From Truepera sp. (GTDB lineage Bacteria; Deinococcota; Deinococci; Deinococcales; Trueperaceae): a stretch of DNA of 37,769 nucleotides. The translations under genes and the position numbers were made by a program. Location of the stretch: the NCBI GenBank assembly GCA_018333895.1, contig JAGXSJ010000054.1, forward strand, positions 1-37,769. Reading direction: 5' to 3'. The notes beneath the pieces are model-generated. The model made no database searches. It had not been told where the DNA came from and saw nothing but the letters and a program-made list of their open reading frames with translations. Below, one piece after another: positions 1 to 7,770 of the stretch (positions are counted from its first letter, which is position 1; each line of letters opens with the position of its first letter).

Positions 1-545
1 AGGTTGCAGACCCGCCAGGCTCGAGCCGACAAGGGGCGGGGAGTAAGCCGTGCCAGCACCTCCCAACCCGCGGCTTGCCACGCCGCCGGACGGATACGCA
101 GCAGCAGCTCGCCTTCATCCGGATCAAAGCGCAACCCGGTGGCCTGGCCGATAGCGCCAATTAGCCGCTGAAACACTGCCGAATCGCGCCCGGCTGCCGC
201 TAGGCGGAAACTCTCGAAGCGATCCGCTGCCAGCACCCGCTGCAATTGCGCCAGCAACCGGGTGAACTGCTGATGCCCCAGCAGCCCTTTGGGGCGCGGC
301 ACCGGGTAGTGTTCTAGCAGATAGACCGCCACCACCGTGCGCAGCGCACGGAAGCGCGACCAGTGAGCGCTTTTAAGGCGGATGGTCTCCTCGTCGCCAC
401 CAGGCAACAGCGTAGCGGGGTAACTGGTTAGCTCGAGCCGGGCCGCAGGCTTAAGCCCAGGCAGCACTTCGGCCTCGAGCTTACCAGGCGCTGCAGCAAC
501 GGCAGGGGCTCTCGGGCTCGCCTGGCTTCGTGAAGGCAATGACAC
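1..545 (-). CDS. Probable THUMP-type RNA methyltransferase, N-terminal part (runs off the left edge)
   Basis: An open minus-strand frame enters from the left edge with no stop; only the N-terminal ~180 residues are present. After a low-complexity start it reads LEAEVLPGLKPAARLEL, the opening pattern I associate with THUMP-domain rRNA/tRNA methyltransferases of Thermus and Deinococcus (TrmN/Trm14-like). A basic region follows (HWSRFRALRTVVAVYLLEHY and PRPKGLLGHQQF) and is typical of the Deinococcus versions. The SAM-binding domain would lie outside the window, so catalytic motifs cannot be checked. The start is uncertain: the GTG at 543-545 is used here, a TTG at 537-539 is possible, and the frame stays open further upstream into the HU gene. 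It is probably in the same transcription direction as HU, which ends about 80 bases upstream. The family call is by recalled similarity only. Confidence 0.45.
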   Translation of the reverse strand, partial: MSLPSRSQASPRAPAVAAAPGKLEAEVLPGLKPAARLELTSYPATLLPGGDEETIRLKSAHWSRFRALRTVVAVYLLEHYPVPRPKGLLGHQQFTRLLAQLQRVLAADRFESFRLAAAGRDSAVFQRLIGAIGQATGLRFDPDEGELLLRIRPAAWQAAGWEVLARLTPRPLSARAWRVCN

Positions 546-625
546 CTCAGTCTTGGCGAGGGCAAGCGAGAGGCCCTGTGATAGCTGGCGGAGGCTAATG
601 ACTTTGCCTCCGCCTCGGTCTGTGT

Positions 626-919
626 CTACTTCTTGACAGTCTCCTTCAGCGCCTTGCCGGGCTTGAAGGCCGGGTACTTGCTGGCCGGGATTTTGATCTT
701 CTCGGTGGTGCCGGGCCTGACGCCAGTGCGGGCCTTGCGCTTGCGCACTTCGAAGGTGCCGAAGCCGGTCAACTGCACCTTGAAATCTTTATCCAGGTGC
801 GTGCTGACTTCACTGATCATGGTATCCATGACCGCCTTGACATCTTTCTTCTTCATCCCGGTCTTGTCGGCCACGAGATCGACAAGGTCAGCTTTGGATA
901 CGGTCTTAGCTTTAGCCAT
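626..919 (-). CDS. hup: HU family nucleoid-associated DNA-binding protein
   Basis: This 97-aa basic protein binds and bends DNA as a dimer and helps compact the nucleoid. It has the full HU architecture: an N-terminal helical dimerisation part (TKADLVDLVADKTGMKKKDV-like helices), the GFGTFEVRKRKARTG signature around residues 52-66, the beta-arm, and the closing PAFKPGKALKE motif. The short lysine-rich N-terminal extension (MAKAKTVSK) resembles Thermus/Deinococcus HU and is one of the better taxonomic clues here. The ATG is preceded by a good ribosome site (AAGGAGG, 7 bases upstream). The gene is probably monocistronic or the first gene before the methyltransferase. A candidate promoter lies at 954-982. 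Confidence 0.96.
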   Translation of the reverse strand: MAKAKTVSKADLVDLVADKTGMKKKDVKAVMDTMISEVSTHLDKDFKVQLTGFGTFEVRKRKARTGVRPGTTEKIKIPASKYPAFKPGKALKETVKK

Positions 920-953
920 ACAGCGCCTCCTTAACTAAATTTACTTCGGGCGT

Positions 954-982
954 ACTTTAGCACGGCAAAAGCTATTTAGCAA
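954..982 (-). promoter_or_regulatory. Candidate sigma70-type promoter for the HU gene
   Basis: Read on the minus strand, TTGCTA (977-982) and TAAAGT (954-959) are separated by exactly 17 bases. Each box matches the consensus at four of six positions. It sits about 35 bases upstream of the HU start codon in an AT-richer stretch. This is a sequence match only. Confidence 0.35.
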
Positions 983-1067
983 GTCCCCTACAGGCCGCAT
1001 CGGTTTGGTTTGTCTCAGACGCGCTAAAAAGAGCCCAGAAGCGAGTGGGCGGAAGCTTCGCGGGAGC

Positions 1068-1670
1068 CTAAGACTCCTTCGCCGCAGGTAAGAGGGCCCG
1101 GATACGCGCCATGATCTCTTGAGTGAGGGCGGAAGCTTCTTCCCGGCTCGAGCCCTGTGGCCAAACCGCATCACCGAAGCGGATAAAGAAGCGTCGCCCC
1201 TCGCGCCAAATAGCGGCAGGCACCACCGGCACGGCGGCGCGCTGGGCAATAAAGGCGGCACCGTCAAGAGCTTTCGCATCGCCGGGATTACGCGTCCCTT
1301 GAATGAAGATGCCGATAGCTAGCCGGGCCTTGAGTTTGCGCAGCGAGGCCTTAATGGCGCTTATATCGCTCCGGGCGCGATCCACGGGATAAGCTCGCAG
1401 GCCGAGCAGCAGCAGGCGCGACCAAGGGTTTTCAAACAGCTCTTTTTTAGCCATGTAGTGAATCTCACGAGGCACGGCGATACCCAACATGGGCGGATCT
1501 AGGCTGCTGAAGTGGTTACTGGCGACGATCACACCACCGCTTTTAGGAATCTTCTCGCTACCCAAAGCGGTAAACCGGTGAAAAAGCTTGGCATAGATAG
1601 TAAACAGGACAACAGCCAAGCCATAAAACCATCTGCCTTGCATCAGGCGCGTCAAGATACCTAACACCAT
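1068..1670 (-). CDS. plsC: 1-acyl-sn-glycerol-3-phosphate acyltransferase (PlsC-like)
   Basis: The protein (200 aa, usual family length) transfers an acyl chain to lysophosphatidic acid, giving phosphatidic acid for membrane lipid synthesis. Visible motifs are the catalytic NHX4D block (NHFSSLD, about residues 52-58) and the downstream block III variant FIQGTRN (about 123-129). The usual FPEGTRS glutamate is replaced by glutamine, which is uncommon. A hydrophobic N-terminal segment (residues 11-30) probably anchors it in the cytoplasmic membrane. The ATG start lies just before that anchor. It is followed by HU after a 148-base gap, and upstream is a repeat-bearing intergenic region. PlsC-type acyltransferase is the best reading; exact substrate specificity is not visible. 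Confidence 0.88.
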   Translation of the reverse strand: MVLGILTRLMQGRWFYGLAVVLFTIYAKLFHRFTALGSEKIPKSGGVIVASNHFSSLDPPMLGIAVPREIHYMAKKELFENPWSRLLLLGLRAYPVDRARSDISAIKASLRKLKARLAIGIFIQGTRNPGDAKALDGAAFIAQRAAVPVVPAAIWREGRRFFIRFGDAVWPQGSSREEASALTQEIMARIRALLPAAKES

Positions 1671-1741
1671 GAACCCATGATACCACTCCCTTCAGATCGG
1701 GAGGTGTTCTGCCCACAGCCAGGGTTAAGCGTTTCAGTTTG

Positions 1742-1867
1742 TCACAGCGTTTTTCACAAATACTGAGTCGCCTTAGCGGAGGTATCATCTCTGCAAAGGC
1801 GCCCTGGAGAACGATTCGTAGTCCTGCGAGCACCCGCAGGATCAAACCAGATGATACCTGCTATCAG
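1742..1867 (-). repeat. Dispersed hairpin repeat, copy 1 (inverted relative to the copy at 10318-10461)
   Basis: On the minus strand this 126-bp stretch is nearly identical to 10318-10461. It contains a long-range inverted repeat (AGGTATCATCT / AGATGATACCT, arms at 1780-1790 and 1849-1859) enclosing a smaller hairpin, TCCTGCG-N6-CGCAGGA (1822-1828 and 1835-1841). The second copy carries two such inner hairpins. Both copies lie between genes. This looks like a small non-autonomous or REP-like element; no coding function is claimed. Confidence 0.8.
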
Positions 1868-1884
1868 TATGCCGATAACAGGTT

Positions 1885-1921
1885 GTAGGTAGTGGGTTGT
1901 GGTAAAAACCCCACTACCTAC
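1885..1921 (-). terminator. Stem-loop downstream of the isomerase gene, possible terminator
   Basis: There is a perfect 12-bp inverted repeat, GTAGGTAGTGGG (1885-1896) with CCCACTACCTAC (1910-1921), and a 13-base loop. It lies 40 bases past the stop of the gene at 1961-3889. A clear T-run is missing, so it could instead be an extragenic repeat. Related GTGGG/TTGTGGTAA wording recurs at 12897-12956. Confidence 0.45.
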
Positions 1922-1960
1922 TGCCCGCTGAGCTGGTTGCGACCGCGAGCCCTCCCTGGC

Positions 1961-3889
1961 TCAGGGGGTCGGCTCGGGCTCAGCACCTTCGTCGTCCGGC
2001 TCAGCAGCATCAGGCGCTTCGCTTTCGGGCTCCGGGGCTTCGAAGCCAACTGCGTCAGTCGGCTGCGAGAGCTCGACCACCGGGATCTGCTCGCGCAGGG
2101 AATCGAGCCAGAGGCGCTGCAATTGCAGACGGCTGGAGGCCAACACCGCGGCTTCCACCTGGGCGCGCACCTCGTCAAGCGAGCGGACCCGCTCGGGGGC
2201 GCGCACGGCGACCAACACCAGGTAGCGATTGACCGTATCGGGCGTGATCACCTCGGCCTCTTCTTGGGCCTCTACCGCCTCGGCTTCGGCGGGCGCCGCC
2301 TCCGGCACCACCAGCACATCGGAGACACTGCGACCCGGCAGGCCCGGCAGAGCCTCAAAGGCGTTGGTCCTAAAGACTGCGCTGTCGAGTTCAGTCGGCA
2401 GCTGGCCGGGGGCCACGACACCAAACGCCTCAACCGCGGCGCCATGCGCCTCAGCCAGTTGCGCCAGCGACTCAGCACCTAGCTCGGGAGCTGCCAGCAA
2501 AGCACTGCGAAACTCCTTAGCGGCATCGGCTGAGCCGAAGCTATAGCTGCTGACCACGGCTCGAGCCGGTACCATGAAGCGGCTCTGATTAGCCTGGTAG
2601 AAAGCCTCAAGCTCTTCCGGGGTAGCGGTGGCCTCGCGGCTCACGTAGGCTAGCGCCGACCAGGCTAGCTGCTCCCTGGTGCCGATGAAGGGTTGACCCA
2701 AGGCCCTAGCCCCCTGGTAGGCCAGCTCGAGCTCAATTAACTCCGCTAGCCGGTTAGGCTTAAAGAACAGCGTCACCAAGGAGGCTGTCTCCGGGTTTAG
2801 GAATTGCTGAATCTGCGGGTCGCCATAGGTGGCGCGGACTAGCTCCGCCGCCGTGATCTGGGCGTCACCGACGGTTACTACCACCGGGTTGTCAAACCGG
2901 AAGGGGCTCTCCGGCGCGACGACGATCTGCGCACCATCGCGCAGAGTGCGCAGCAAGCGCTGCACTTCGCCACTCTGCTTGACGGCGAGCGCGTCCTGGC
3001 GAACCTGGGCTTCGACCTCTGCGAAGCTCTGCGGCGAGGCCGGCACCAACTCCTCGACCTGAATCAGATAGTACAGACCTGCCGCATTAATGGGAGGTGT
3101 AAGCCCCGCCCCGCCTAACCCAAAGGCGGCGTCGGCCACGGCGCTCGGCAACGCCGCGCGGCTTACCGGCACCGGCGTGGTCATACCCTCGGCAGCCCCT
3201 AGCGCGCCATCGCGATCGGCGCGTTGGGTGGAGTACTGTCTAGCTAGCGCCGCAAACTCCTCACCGGCCAGGGCTCGAGCATAGAGCTCGGTGGCTAGCG
3301 CAGCATCTGCTACCGTGATCTGGCGAGCGATGATGCGCTCTTCAGTGCGGTAGGCCGCAGCGTTGACCTCAAAAAAGAGCCTCACCTCTTCGTCAGTAAC
3401 GCTTACTTGGCCGATCACGCTGTCGATAAACTTCTGCTCGCGCAGCTGTTGCTCGGTGAGCCGTCGAAAGTCGGCGTCGGTAAGGCCAGCGTTGCGCAGG
3501 AGAGCTAGATAGCGCTGATCGTTGGCCGGTCCCGCTACGTTGTTGGCAGCGCGGAAGTCGTTGACCGCCTGACGCACCTCGGCCCCCGAGACGGGCGTCC
3601 GCGCTGCGGCTTGGCGAATCACCTCACTATCGATTAACTGGTCAAGGAGGAGCAGCTGCAAGTCGTTGGCCACTTCCCCTTCGGTCACGCGGGTGAATAG
3701 GGGGTTCTGGCGCGCCCGTAACACCTGCAACTCGTTGATCGGCGCGCCGTTGATTAGCAGGACCGGCGCTCCACTCCTGTCGCCACCGGTTACGCCCAGG
3801 CCGGGCGTGAAGGTAACCACCATGCCGACTAGTAGCCCCAAAGAGATAAGGATGATGATGACTATGTTTAGACGTTTTCTCGATCGCAT
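1961..3889 (-). CDS. Membrane-anchored SurA/PpiD-like peptidyl-prolyl cis-trans isomerase (parvulin type)
   Basis: The protein (642 aa) probably acts outside the cytoplasmic membrane as a chaperone/isomerase for exported proteins. A single transmembrane segment is seen at residues 9-29 (NIVIIILISLGLLVGMVV). A SurA-N-like region follows, with an INGAPIN motif near 47-53 and helices to about 180. A PpiC/rotamase domain (about 185-300) contains ARQITVADAALA, the EFAALARQYST motif, the DGALGA turn and the PPINAAGLYYLIQVEEL end. A second, weaker parvulin-like unit starts near 440 (ARAVVSSYSF). The C-terminal ~30 residues are very acidic and proline-rich. The architecture resembles PpiD more than soluble PrsA. 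A GGGAGGAAG ribosome site precedes the ATG. The gene diverges from tRNA-Arg across only 45 bases. Confidence 0.85.
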   Translation of the reverse strand: MRSRKRLNIVIIILISLGLLVGMVVTFTPGLGVTGGDRSGAPVLLINGAPINELQVLRARQNPLFTRVTEGEVANDLQLLLLDQLIDSEVIRQAAARTPVSGAEVRQAVNDFRAANNVAGPANDQRYLALLRNAGLTDADFRRLTEQQLREQKFIDSVIGQVSVTDEEVRLFFEVNAAAYRTEERIIARQITVADAALATELYARALAGEEFAALARQYSTQRADRDGALGAAEGMTTPVPVSRAALPSAVADAAFGLGGAGLTPPINAAGLYYLIQVEELVPASPQSFAEVEAQVRQDALAVKQSGEVQRLLRTLRDGAQIVVAPESPFRFDNPVVVTVGDAQITAAELVRATYGDPQIQQFLNPETASLVTLFFKPNRLAELIELELAYQGARALGQPFIGTREQLAWSALAYVSREATATPEELEAFYQANQSRFMVPARAVVSSYSFGSADAAKEFRSALLAAPELGAESLAQLAEAHGAAVEAFGVVAPGQLPTELDSAVFRTNAFEALPGLPGRSVSDVLVVPEAAPAEAEAVEAQEEAEVITPDTVNRYLVLVAVRAPERVRSLDEVRAQVEAAVLASSRLQLQRLWLDSLREQIPVVELSQPTDAVGFEAPEPESEAPDAAEPDDEGAEPEPTP

Positions 3890-3893
3890 CGAC

Positions 3894-3923
3894 TTGACTT
3901 CCTCCCGGCAATAGTGCTAACTT
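3894..3923 (+). promoter_or_regulatory. Candidate promoter for tRNA-Arg
   Basis: TTGACT (3894-3899) is followed, 18 bases later, by TAACTT (3918-3923), about 12 bases before the mature tRNA 5' end. The -35 box is strong and the -10 is weak. It overlaps the 5' untranslated region of the divergent isomerase gene. Confidence 0.45.
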
Positions 3924-3934
3924 AGTGCTCCCAT

Positions 3935-4011
3935 GCGCCCGTAGCTCAGGTGGATAGAGCGTTCGCCTCCGGAGCGAAAGGTCACAGGTTCGAGTCCTGT
4001 CGGGCGCGCCA
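3935..4011 (+). tRNA. tRNA-Arg (anticodon CCG)
   Basis: A complete cloverleaf of 77 nt can be folded. The acceptor GCGCCCG pairs with CGGGCGC. The D stem is GCTC/GAGC. The anticodon stem TTCGC/GCGAA encloses the loop CTCCGGA, giving anticodon CCG, which reads CGG. The T arm ACAGG-TTCGAGT-CCTGT carries the invariant TTC. The discriminator is G and CCA is encoded in the DNA. It decodes arginine CGG codons, which are frequent in this GC-rich genome. Confidence 0.97.
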
Positions 4012-4089
4012 CTCTTTACGCTCCGCCTCAAGACAGCAAGAAGGAGTCTAGCACGTCCAGATGACAGCGGTGTTAAAGAGCTTTGAGCA

Positions 4090-5388
4090 CTAGAAGTAGC
4101 GGCCCGGCGTAAACGGGATCTCCCTTAGCAGCCGTAGCGCCGCGGCTAATGGGGCGTCGAAGCCCCGCGCCAGCTCCTGTAGGCTGGCGCTAGCTAGCAC
4201 ATCGGGCTCTACGCCCCCGTCAAAGATCGTCCCGTTAACCCCTTGTACATTAGCGACCGCCACCATCACCAGGCTGCCATCGGGCAGGTCAAAACCGCGC
4301 ACTACCTCGACGTTCCCTCGGGTCGGCTCGCCCACCACCTTGGCGCGGCCTAGTTGCTGCAACACCAGTGGCCCAATCTCGCCCGCGCTGCTGTTCTGCT
4401 CGTCCACCAAGACCACCAGCGGTCCCACAAAGCGTGCCGGCGCGCCCAGCTTAAGCTCAGCCAGACTGCTGCCGTCAGCGTTCTTGAGTATGTTTAGCCC
4501 TCTCCCCTGCTCGTCGATGCGGTAGCTGCTTCGCCAAGCGATGCTGCCACGGCTTACCGCCTCCGCCCAGGGCCCTTCGATGAAGGCTCCTAACACCAGA
4601 CCCAGCTCGTTGAGCCGCCCGCCCAAGTTGCCGCGCAGATCCAGCACTAGCGTGCGCATACCCTGCTCCAGCAACTCAGCCAGCAGGCGGTGGACCTCAG
4701 CGGCGACATGCGCGGCGTTAAAGGTAGGGATGAACAGGTAGCCGGTCTCAGCGTCCAGTAGGTAGCCGACCGGTAGATCTTTGACTACCTCAAAAGCGAT
4801 GGGGGCCGGAGTCACCGTCACATTGAAGTGACTAAGCCGCCGCCGCACCCCCAGCCTCACCTCGCCGGCAGCGATGGCATCGCGGAAAACGAGGCTGGGC
4901 GAGGTGCGGCTAGCCAGCTCGCGCACATCCTGACCGTTGACCCTGACGATTACGTCGCCGCGCCGCAGGCCGGCGCGCTCAGCCGGCGTCCGGGCATAGA
5001 CCTGCAGCAGCACGATACCGCTGCCCGCCACGTGATCATGGGCAAAACCCAGCCCCAAATGTTCGGCTCGAGGTGGCAGCTGCTCTTCGCTAAGATAGCG
5101 GACCAACCCGACCCAGTTGGAGTGATCGTCATCGAGGTGGTAGACCATGCGGCGCGCCACCCCCTCAAAAGCGCTGCGGGATGTCGCGCTCAGGGCGTCT
5201 TGGCGGTAGTAATTGGCCCAGGCGTCCCAATCCAGATAGTCGGCGTCCCAGTAGTGCTGCCTGAATACGTCCACCAGAGCCTCAAACACCACCTGCCGCC
5301 CCTGGGCGGTCGCCAGCAGGTCATAGGCTTGCGCCTGCGACAGCCCCAGAACCAGCAGCAGCAGCAGTAGGGCGAAGCGCCGTAGCAT
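4090..5388 (-). CDS. Exported S41-family (C-terminal processing/tricorn-like) serine protease with PDZ domain
   Basis: The protein (432 aa) starts with a clear signal peptide (MLRRFALLLLLLVLGLSQAQA, cleavage after AQA), so it acts outside the membrane. A helical N-terminal domain is followed by a PDZ domain (about residues 108-170, with VYARTPAERAGLRRGDVIV) and the S41 protease domain. Visible catalytic-domain motifs are LVLDLRGNLGGRL (about 247-259) and DEQNSSAGEI, with Ser334 the likely nucleophile, then GRAKVVGEPTRG. The classical CtpA lysine (GEKTFGKG type) is not present: the equivalent stretch is GEPTRGN. That fits the tricorn/IRBP-like branch, which uses a different catalytic arrangement, or an altered active site. 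Start chosen because it begins the signal peptide. Substrate unknown. Confidence 0.87.
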   Translation of the reverse strand: MLRRFALLLLLLVLGLSQAQAYDLLATAQGRQVVFEALVDVFRQHYWDADYLDWDAWANYYRQDALSATSRSAFEGVARRMVYHLDDDHSNWVGLVRYLSEEQLPPRAEHLGLGFAHDHVAGSGIVLLQVYARTPAERAGLRRGDVIVRVNGQDVRELASRTSPSLVFRDAIAAGEVRLGVRRRLSHFNVTVTPAPIAFEVVKDLPVGYLLDAETGYLFIPTFNAAHVAAEVHRLLAELLEQGMRTLVLDLRGNLGGRLNELGLVLGAFIEGPWAEAVSRGSIAWRSSYRIDEQGRGLNILKNADGSSLAELKLGAPARFVGPLVVLVDEQNSSAGEIGPLVLQQLGRAKVVGEPTRGNVEVVRGFDLPDGSLVMVAVANVQGVNGTIFDGGVEPDVLASASLQELARGFDAPLAAALRLLREIPFTPGRYF

Positions 5389-5432
5389 GATCCCAGTGTA
5401 GACAAGGTTGGCCCAAAAAATCGCTCTTTAGC

Positions 5433-5963
5433 CTACCAAACCGGGAGTGAAGCGTGTTCGGCACGGTGCCAGGGGTGATCCACCATGATCCCCTCGCCGC
5501 CCAACACGGTAAGCGGTTGCCCCTCGAGGTAGAGAGCTACGCTCTTGATCGGGCTTGGCTGCGTCAGGGTGTAAAGCACCTGATACAAACGCCCCATCAT
5601 CGCGGCGGTGCCACCCCCGTGCGCAAAATCCGCCGAGAGGTCGAGGATCACGGTATCGCCGTCAACCGCCAGTTGCAGGATCCGGGTGTCGGCTGGAATA
5701 GCCGTGCTAAGCCCTCGCGCCGCCTCCTCTGGGGTGGGCCCGGCGATGAGCAGCTTTATGGCTTGGCGTAGCCTAGCTTCCAGCACCCGCTCGTTGCTAT
5801 GCCGCCCTACCGCCTCCAGGTGGAAGCGGATCGGCTCACTCCTGACCAGGTAGATGATGGTATCGGGCAAGCGGTTCAGGGTGCGGATCATTATGACCGA
5901 CACCACCACCAGCAACAATAGCAAGGCCAAGGCCGCCACGCGGATGACCATGGTGCGAACCAT
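5433..5963 (-). CDS. GerMN-domain protein with N-terminal membrane anchor
   Basis: The 176-aa protein has a hydrophobic anchor at about residues 8-28 and a single GerMN (sporulation/germination GerM) domain covering most of the rest. The family pattern is visible in the segments RLRQAIKLLIAGPTPEEAARGL, DTRILQLAVDGDTVILDLSAD and YQVLYTLTQPSPIKSVAL. In non-sporulating bacteria this domain occurs in lipoproteins and cell-envelope proteins, and no enzymatic role is established. Its position directly downstream of the TPR gene cluster and upstream of the S41 protease, all minus-strand and all exported or anchored, suggests an envelope function. The start ATG is followed by a second in-frame ATG five codons later (MVRTMVIRV), either of which may be used. 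Confidence 0.85.
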   Translation of the reverse strand: MVRTMVIRVAALALLLLLVVVSVIMIRTLNRLPDTIIYLVRSEPIRFHLEAVGRHSNERVLEARLRQAIKLLIAGPTPEEAARGLSTAIPADTRILQLAVDGDTVILDLSADFAHGGGTAAMMGRLYQVLYTLTQPSPIKSVALYLEGQPLTVLGGEGIMVDHPWHRAEHASLPVW

Positions 5964-5994
5964 GGCTGAGTATAACCGGAGCTTCTACCGAAAA

Positions 5995-6046
5995 TCAGTA
6001 TTCGAGTAGTCAAGTATTCGAGTATTCGAGTATTCAAGTAGGGGCG
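5995..6046 (+). repeat. Octamer minisatellite TATTCRAG, copy 1 (five units)
   Basis: Five tandem octamers run from 5999 to 6038: TATTCGAG, TAGTCAAG, TATTCGAG, TATTCGAG, TATTCAAG. They are bounded by ATCAGTA on the left and AGTAGGGGCGA on the right. The same boundaries and the same unit, with four copies, occur in reverse orientation at 33033-33076. It lies just upstream of the GerMN gene start. Confidence 0.85.
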
Positions 6047-6141
6047 AAACCCTTGAGGCTATCAGGCTCTCAGTCTGTCAGCTGCAGGGTTTTGCTGAGA
6101 GCCTGGTCAGCGCTTCGTGAAATTACTCGGGCGAAGCCTTG

Positions 6142-6221
6142 CACCCCGAAGGGCGGGCCGAGGCGAATCCGTACTAGCCGATAGCCTTTTCATCCTTGGT
6201 ACGCCTTCGCCCTTCGGGGTG
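6142..6221. repeat. Inverted repeat in the 337-bp intergenic region; right arm shared with a transposase remnant at 17.3 kb
   Basis: CACCCCGAAGGGCG (6142-6155) and CGCCCTTCGGGGTG (6208-6221) form a perfect 14-bp inverted repeat. The stretch from about 6200 to 6240 (CTTCGCCCTTCGGGGTGAACCCTCGGCGC) is found again, with a short duplication, at about 17341-17393 inside an IS4-type transposase remnant. The remainder of 5964-6300, apart from the octamers, shows no gene. Confidence 0.6.
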
Positions 6222-6300
6222 AACCCTCGGCGCTTCTCTGATGGCGAACGATGGTTCACGGATTCCCATCATTAGCAGTCGAGCGGTCAGCATTCTAAGG

Positions 6301-7680
6301 TCACTGGCGAGGCTCGAGCCCTGCTAGCCGCCGCGCTTCATTAGCAAAGAAATGGAAGGCCTCGTTATCCGGCGCCAGCGCCAGCGCCTGTTCATAGGCT
6401 GCCGCGGCCTCCGCGTAGTCACCCAGTTCAAAGTAGACGCGCCCCAACCAGGCCCAGGCCTCGAGATAGCGCGGGTTCTCCGCAACTGCCTGCCTAAAGG
6501 CTGCTAGCGCACCCTGGAGCTGTGCCAACTGATAGCGCTCTACCCCCTGCGCGAATGCGCTGGCCGCCTCAGCGCCGTAACGCACCTGATTGCGCGCGAG
6601 CTGCAAGAAGTGGGCGGCTCGCGCATCCTGCGGATTAAGGGCCAACACCTGTTCCCAGAAGGGGATAGCGCGCTGCGGGTCGCCCAGCTCCTGGTAGCTG
6701 CGAGCTGTCCAAACCGCTGCCTCCTGGTAGCGCGGATTAGCCGACAGGGCTTGCCGAAAGTGGGTCACCGCCTCTGCCAGCCGCCCCGCCTCATACGCCG
6801 CTATACCCGCAAAAAAGGCGTTGGCCGCCTCGACTCCCCAGCGCTCCTGCGCATCGGCTACCGCGATGAAGTGGCGGGCTCTGGCGTCGTCAGGGTTACG
6901 GGCGAGAACGTGCTGCCAGTAGCGGCGTGCCTCGGCTGAGCGGCCCAGCTCCAGACTGCTGCGCCCTGCCCATACCCAGGCTTCAAGGTAGTCCGGATTA
7001 AGCTCGGTAGCGGCCCTAAACGCTTCGAGCGCCGCCTCGAACCGCCCCTCCTCGTAGGCCTCAATCCCAGCAAAAAAGCTGTCGCTGGCCGCTACGCCGT
7101 AGTCGAGCTGGCTCTGGGTACGCTCACGGAAATAAGTTGCGCCGGGGAGCCCACGCTCTACCGCCAGCTCCCAGTAGGCCAGCGCCTGCTCCGGCTCGCC
7201 CCGCTCCAGATGGATGCGGCCCAACCAGGTCAGCACATTGTTGTCGGTCGGATTTATCTCAAAGACCTGCTGATAAAAAGTGAGCGCCCCAGCCAGGTCG
7301 CCCGCCTGATAGCGGGCAAACCCCAGCTCGCCCCCGGCTTGAGAGACCTGCTCCCGGTCCAGTTCGCTCAGCTCCGCGGTGGTGGCGATATAACGCAGCC
7401 AGTGGTCCCAGGCGCGGATATACCAACCGACCTGGCCGTAAACCTGCGCCAGAAAGCGCAGCGCTTCAGGGTGTTCGGGGGCTAACTTAAGCGCCTCTTC
7501 GCCGGCGGCAACGGCCTCGCGCCACAGCGGCTGATCAATGCTGAAGACGGTGCCGGCATAGCTAACCTTAGCCTGCTCGACTAACTCACGGCCCCGCTCC
7601 AACACCTGCTGCACCTCTGCTTGAGCTTGGGCTAGAGCCAAGAGCAGGCAAACCGCCAGAGTAATCCAACCTCGCTTCAC
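6301..7680 (-). CDS. Exported tetratricopeptide-repeat protein (long paralogue)
   Basis: It begins with a signal peptide (VKRGWITLAVCLLLALAQAQA), which is why the GTG at 7678-7680 is preferred over an ATG 51 bases further upstream at 7731. The mature protein is an array of TPR helices. A non-repeat head (FSIDQPLWREAVAAGEEALK and LRFLAQVYGQVGWYIRAW) is followed by several ~78-residue units, each opening with [YW]GxxAxxxFxxGIxAYExG and containing NPxYxEAxxWxGRxxxELG and NPxDARAxHF. A last unit ends the protein. It is clearly paralogous to the next gene upstream (7771-8646) and differs mainly by extra internal units. TPR proteins are protein-protein scaffolds; the partner is unknown. Nearby exported proteins suggest an envelope role. 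Confidence 0.85.
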   Translation of the reverse strand: MKRGWITLAVCLLLALAQAQAEVQQVLERGRELVEQAKVSYAGTVFSIDQPLWREAVAAGEEALKLAPEHPEALRFLAQVYGQVGWYIRAWDHWLRYIATTAELSELDREQVSQAGGELGFARYQAGDLAGALTFYQQVFEINPTDNNVLTWLGRIHLERGEPEQALAYWELAVERGLPGATYFRERTQSQLDYGVAASDSFFAGIEAYEEGRFEAALEAFRAATELNPDYLEAWVWAGRSSLELGRSAEARRYWQHVLARNPDDARARHFIAVADAQERWGVEAANAFFAGIAAYEAGRLAEAVTHFRQALSANPRYQEAAVWTARSYQELGDPQRAIPFWEQVLALNPQDARAAHFLQLARNQVRYGAEAASAFAQGVERYQLAQLQGALAAFRQAVAENPRYLEAWAWLGRVYFELGDYAEAAAAYEQALALAPDNEAFHFFANEARRLAGLEPRQ

Positions 7681-7770
7681 GGCTAATAACCTACCGTATT
7701 GCGGCCTGGTCCAGGTGCGCCCGCGTGACATACTGCCCAGACTGGCAGCCGTTTTCTGAACGCCCTCTAA

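Noticed and set aside
1558-1845. Frame MILRVLAGLRIVL... and its twin at 10340-10570
   Set aside because: Both translate the dispersed hairpin repeat; the similarity is explained by the DNA repeat, and the frames differ after the insertion point.
3642-4031. Reading frame across tRNA-Arg giving GAPDRTRTCDLSLRRRTLYP
   Set aside because: This is the known false protein produced by translating the reverse strand of a tRNA gene; the tRNA is real.
5999-6038. CRISPR-like tandem repeats
   Set aside because: Units are contiguous octamers with no spacers; no cas genes in the window.
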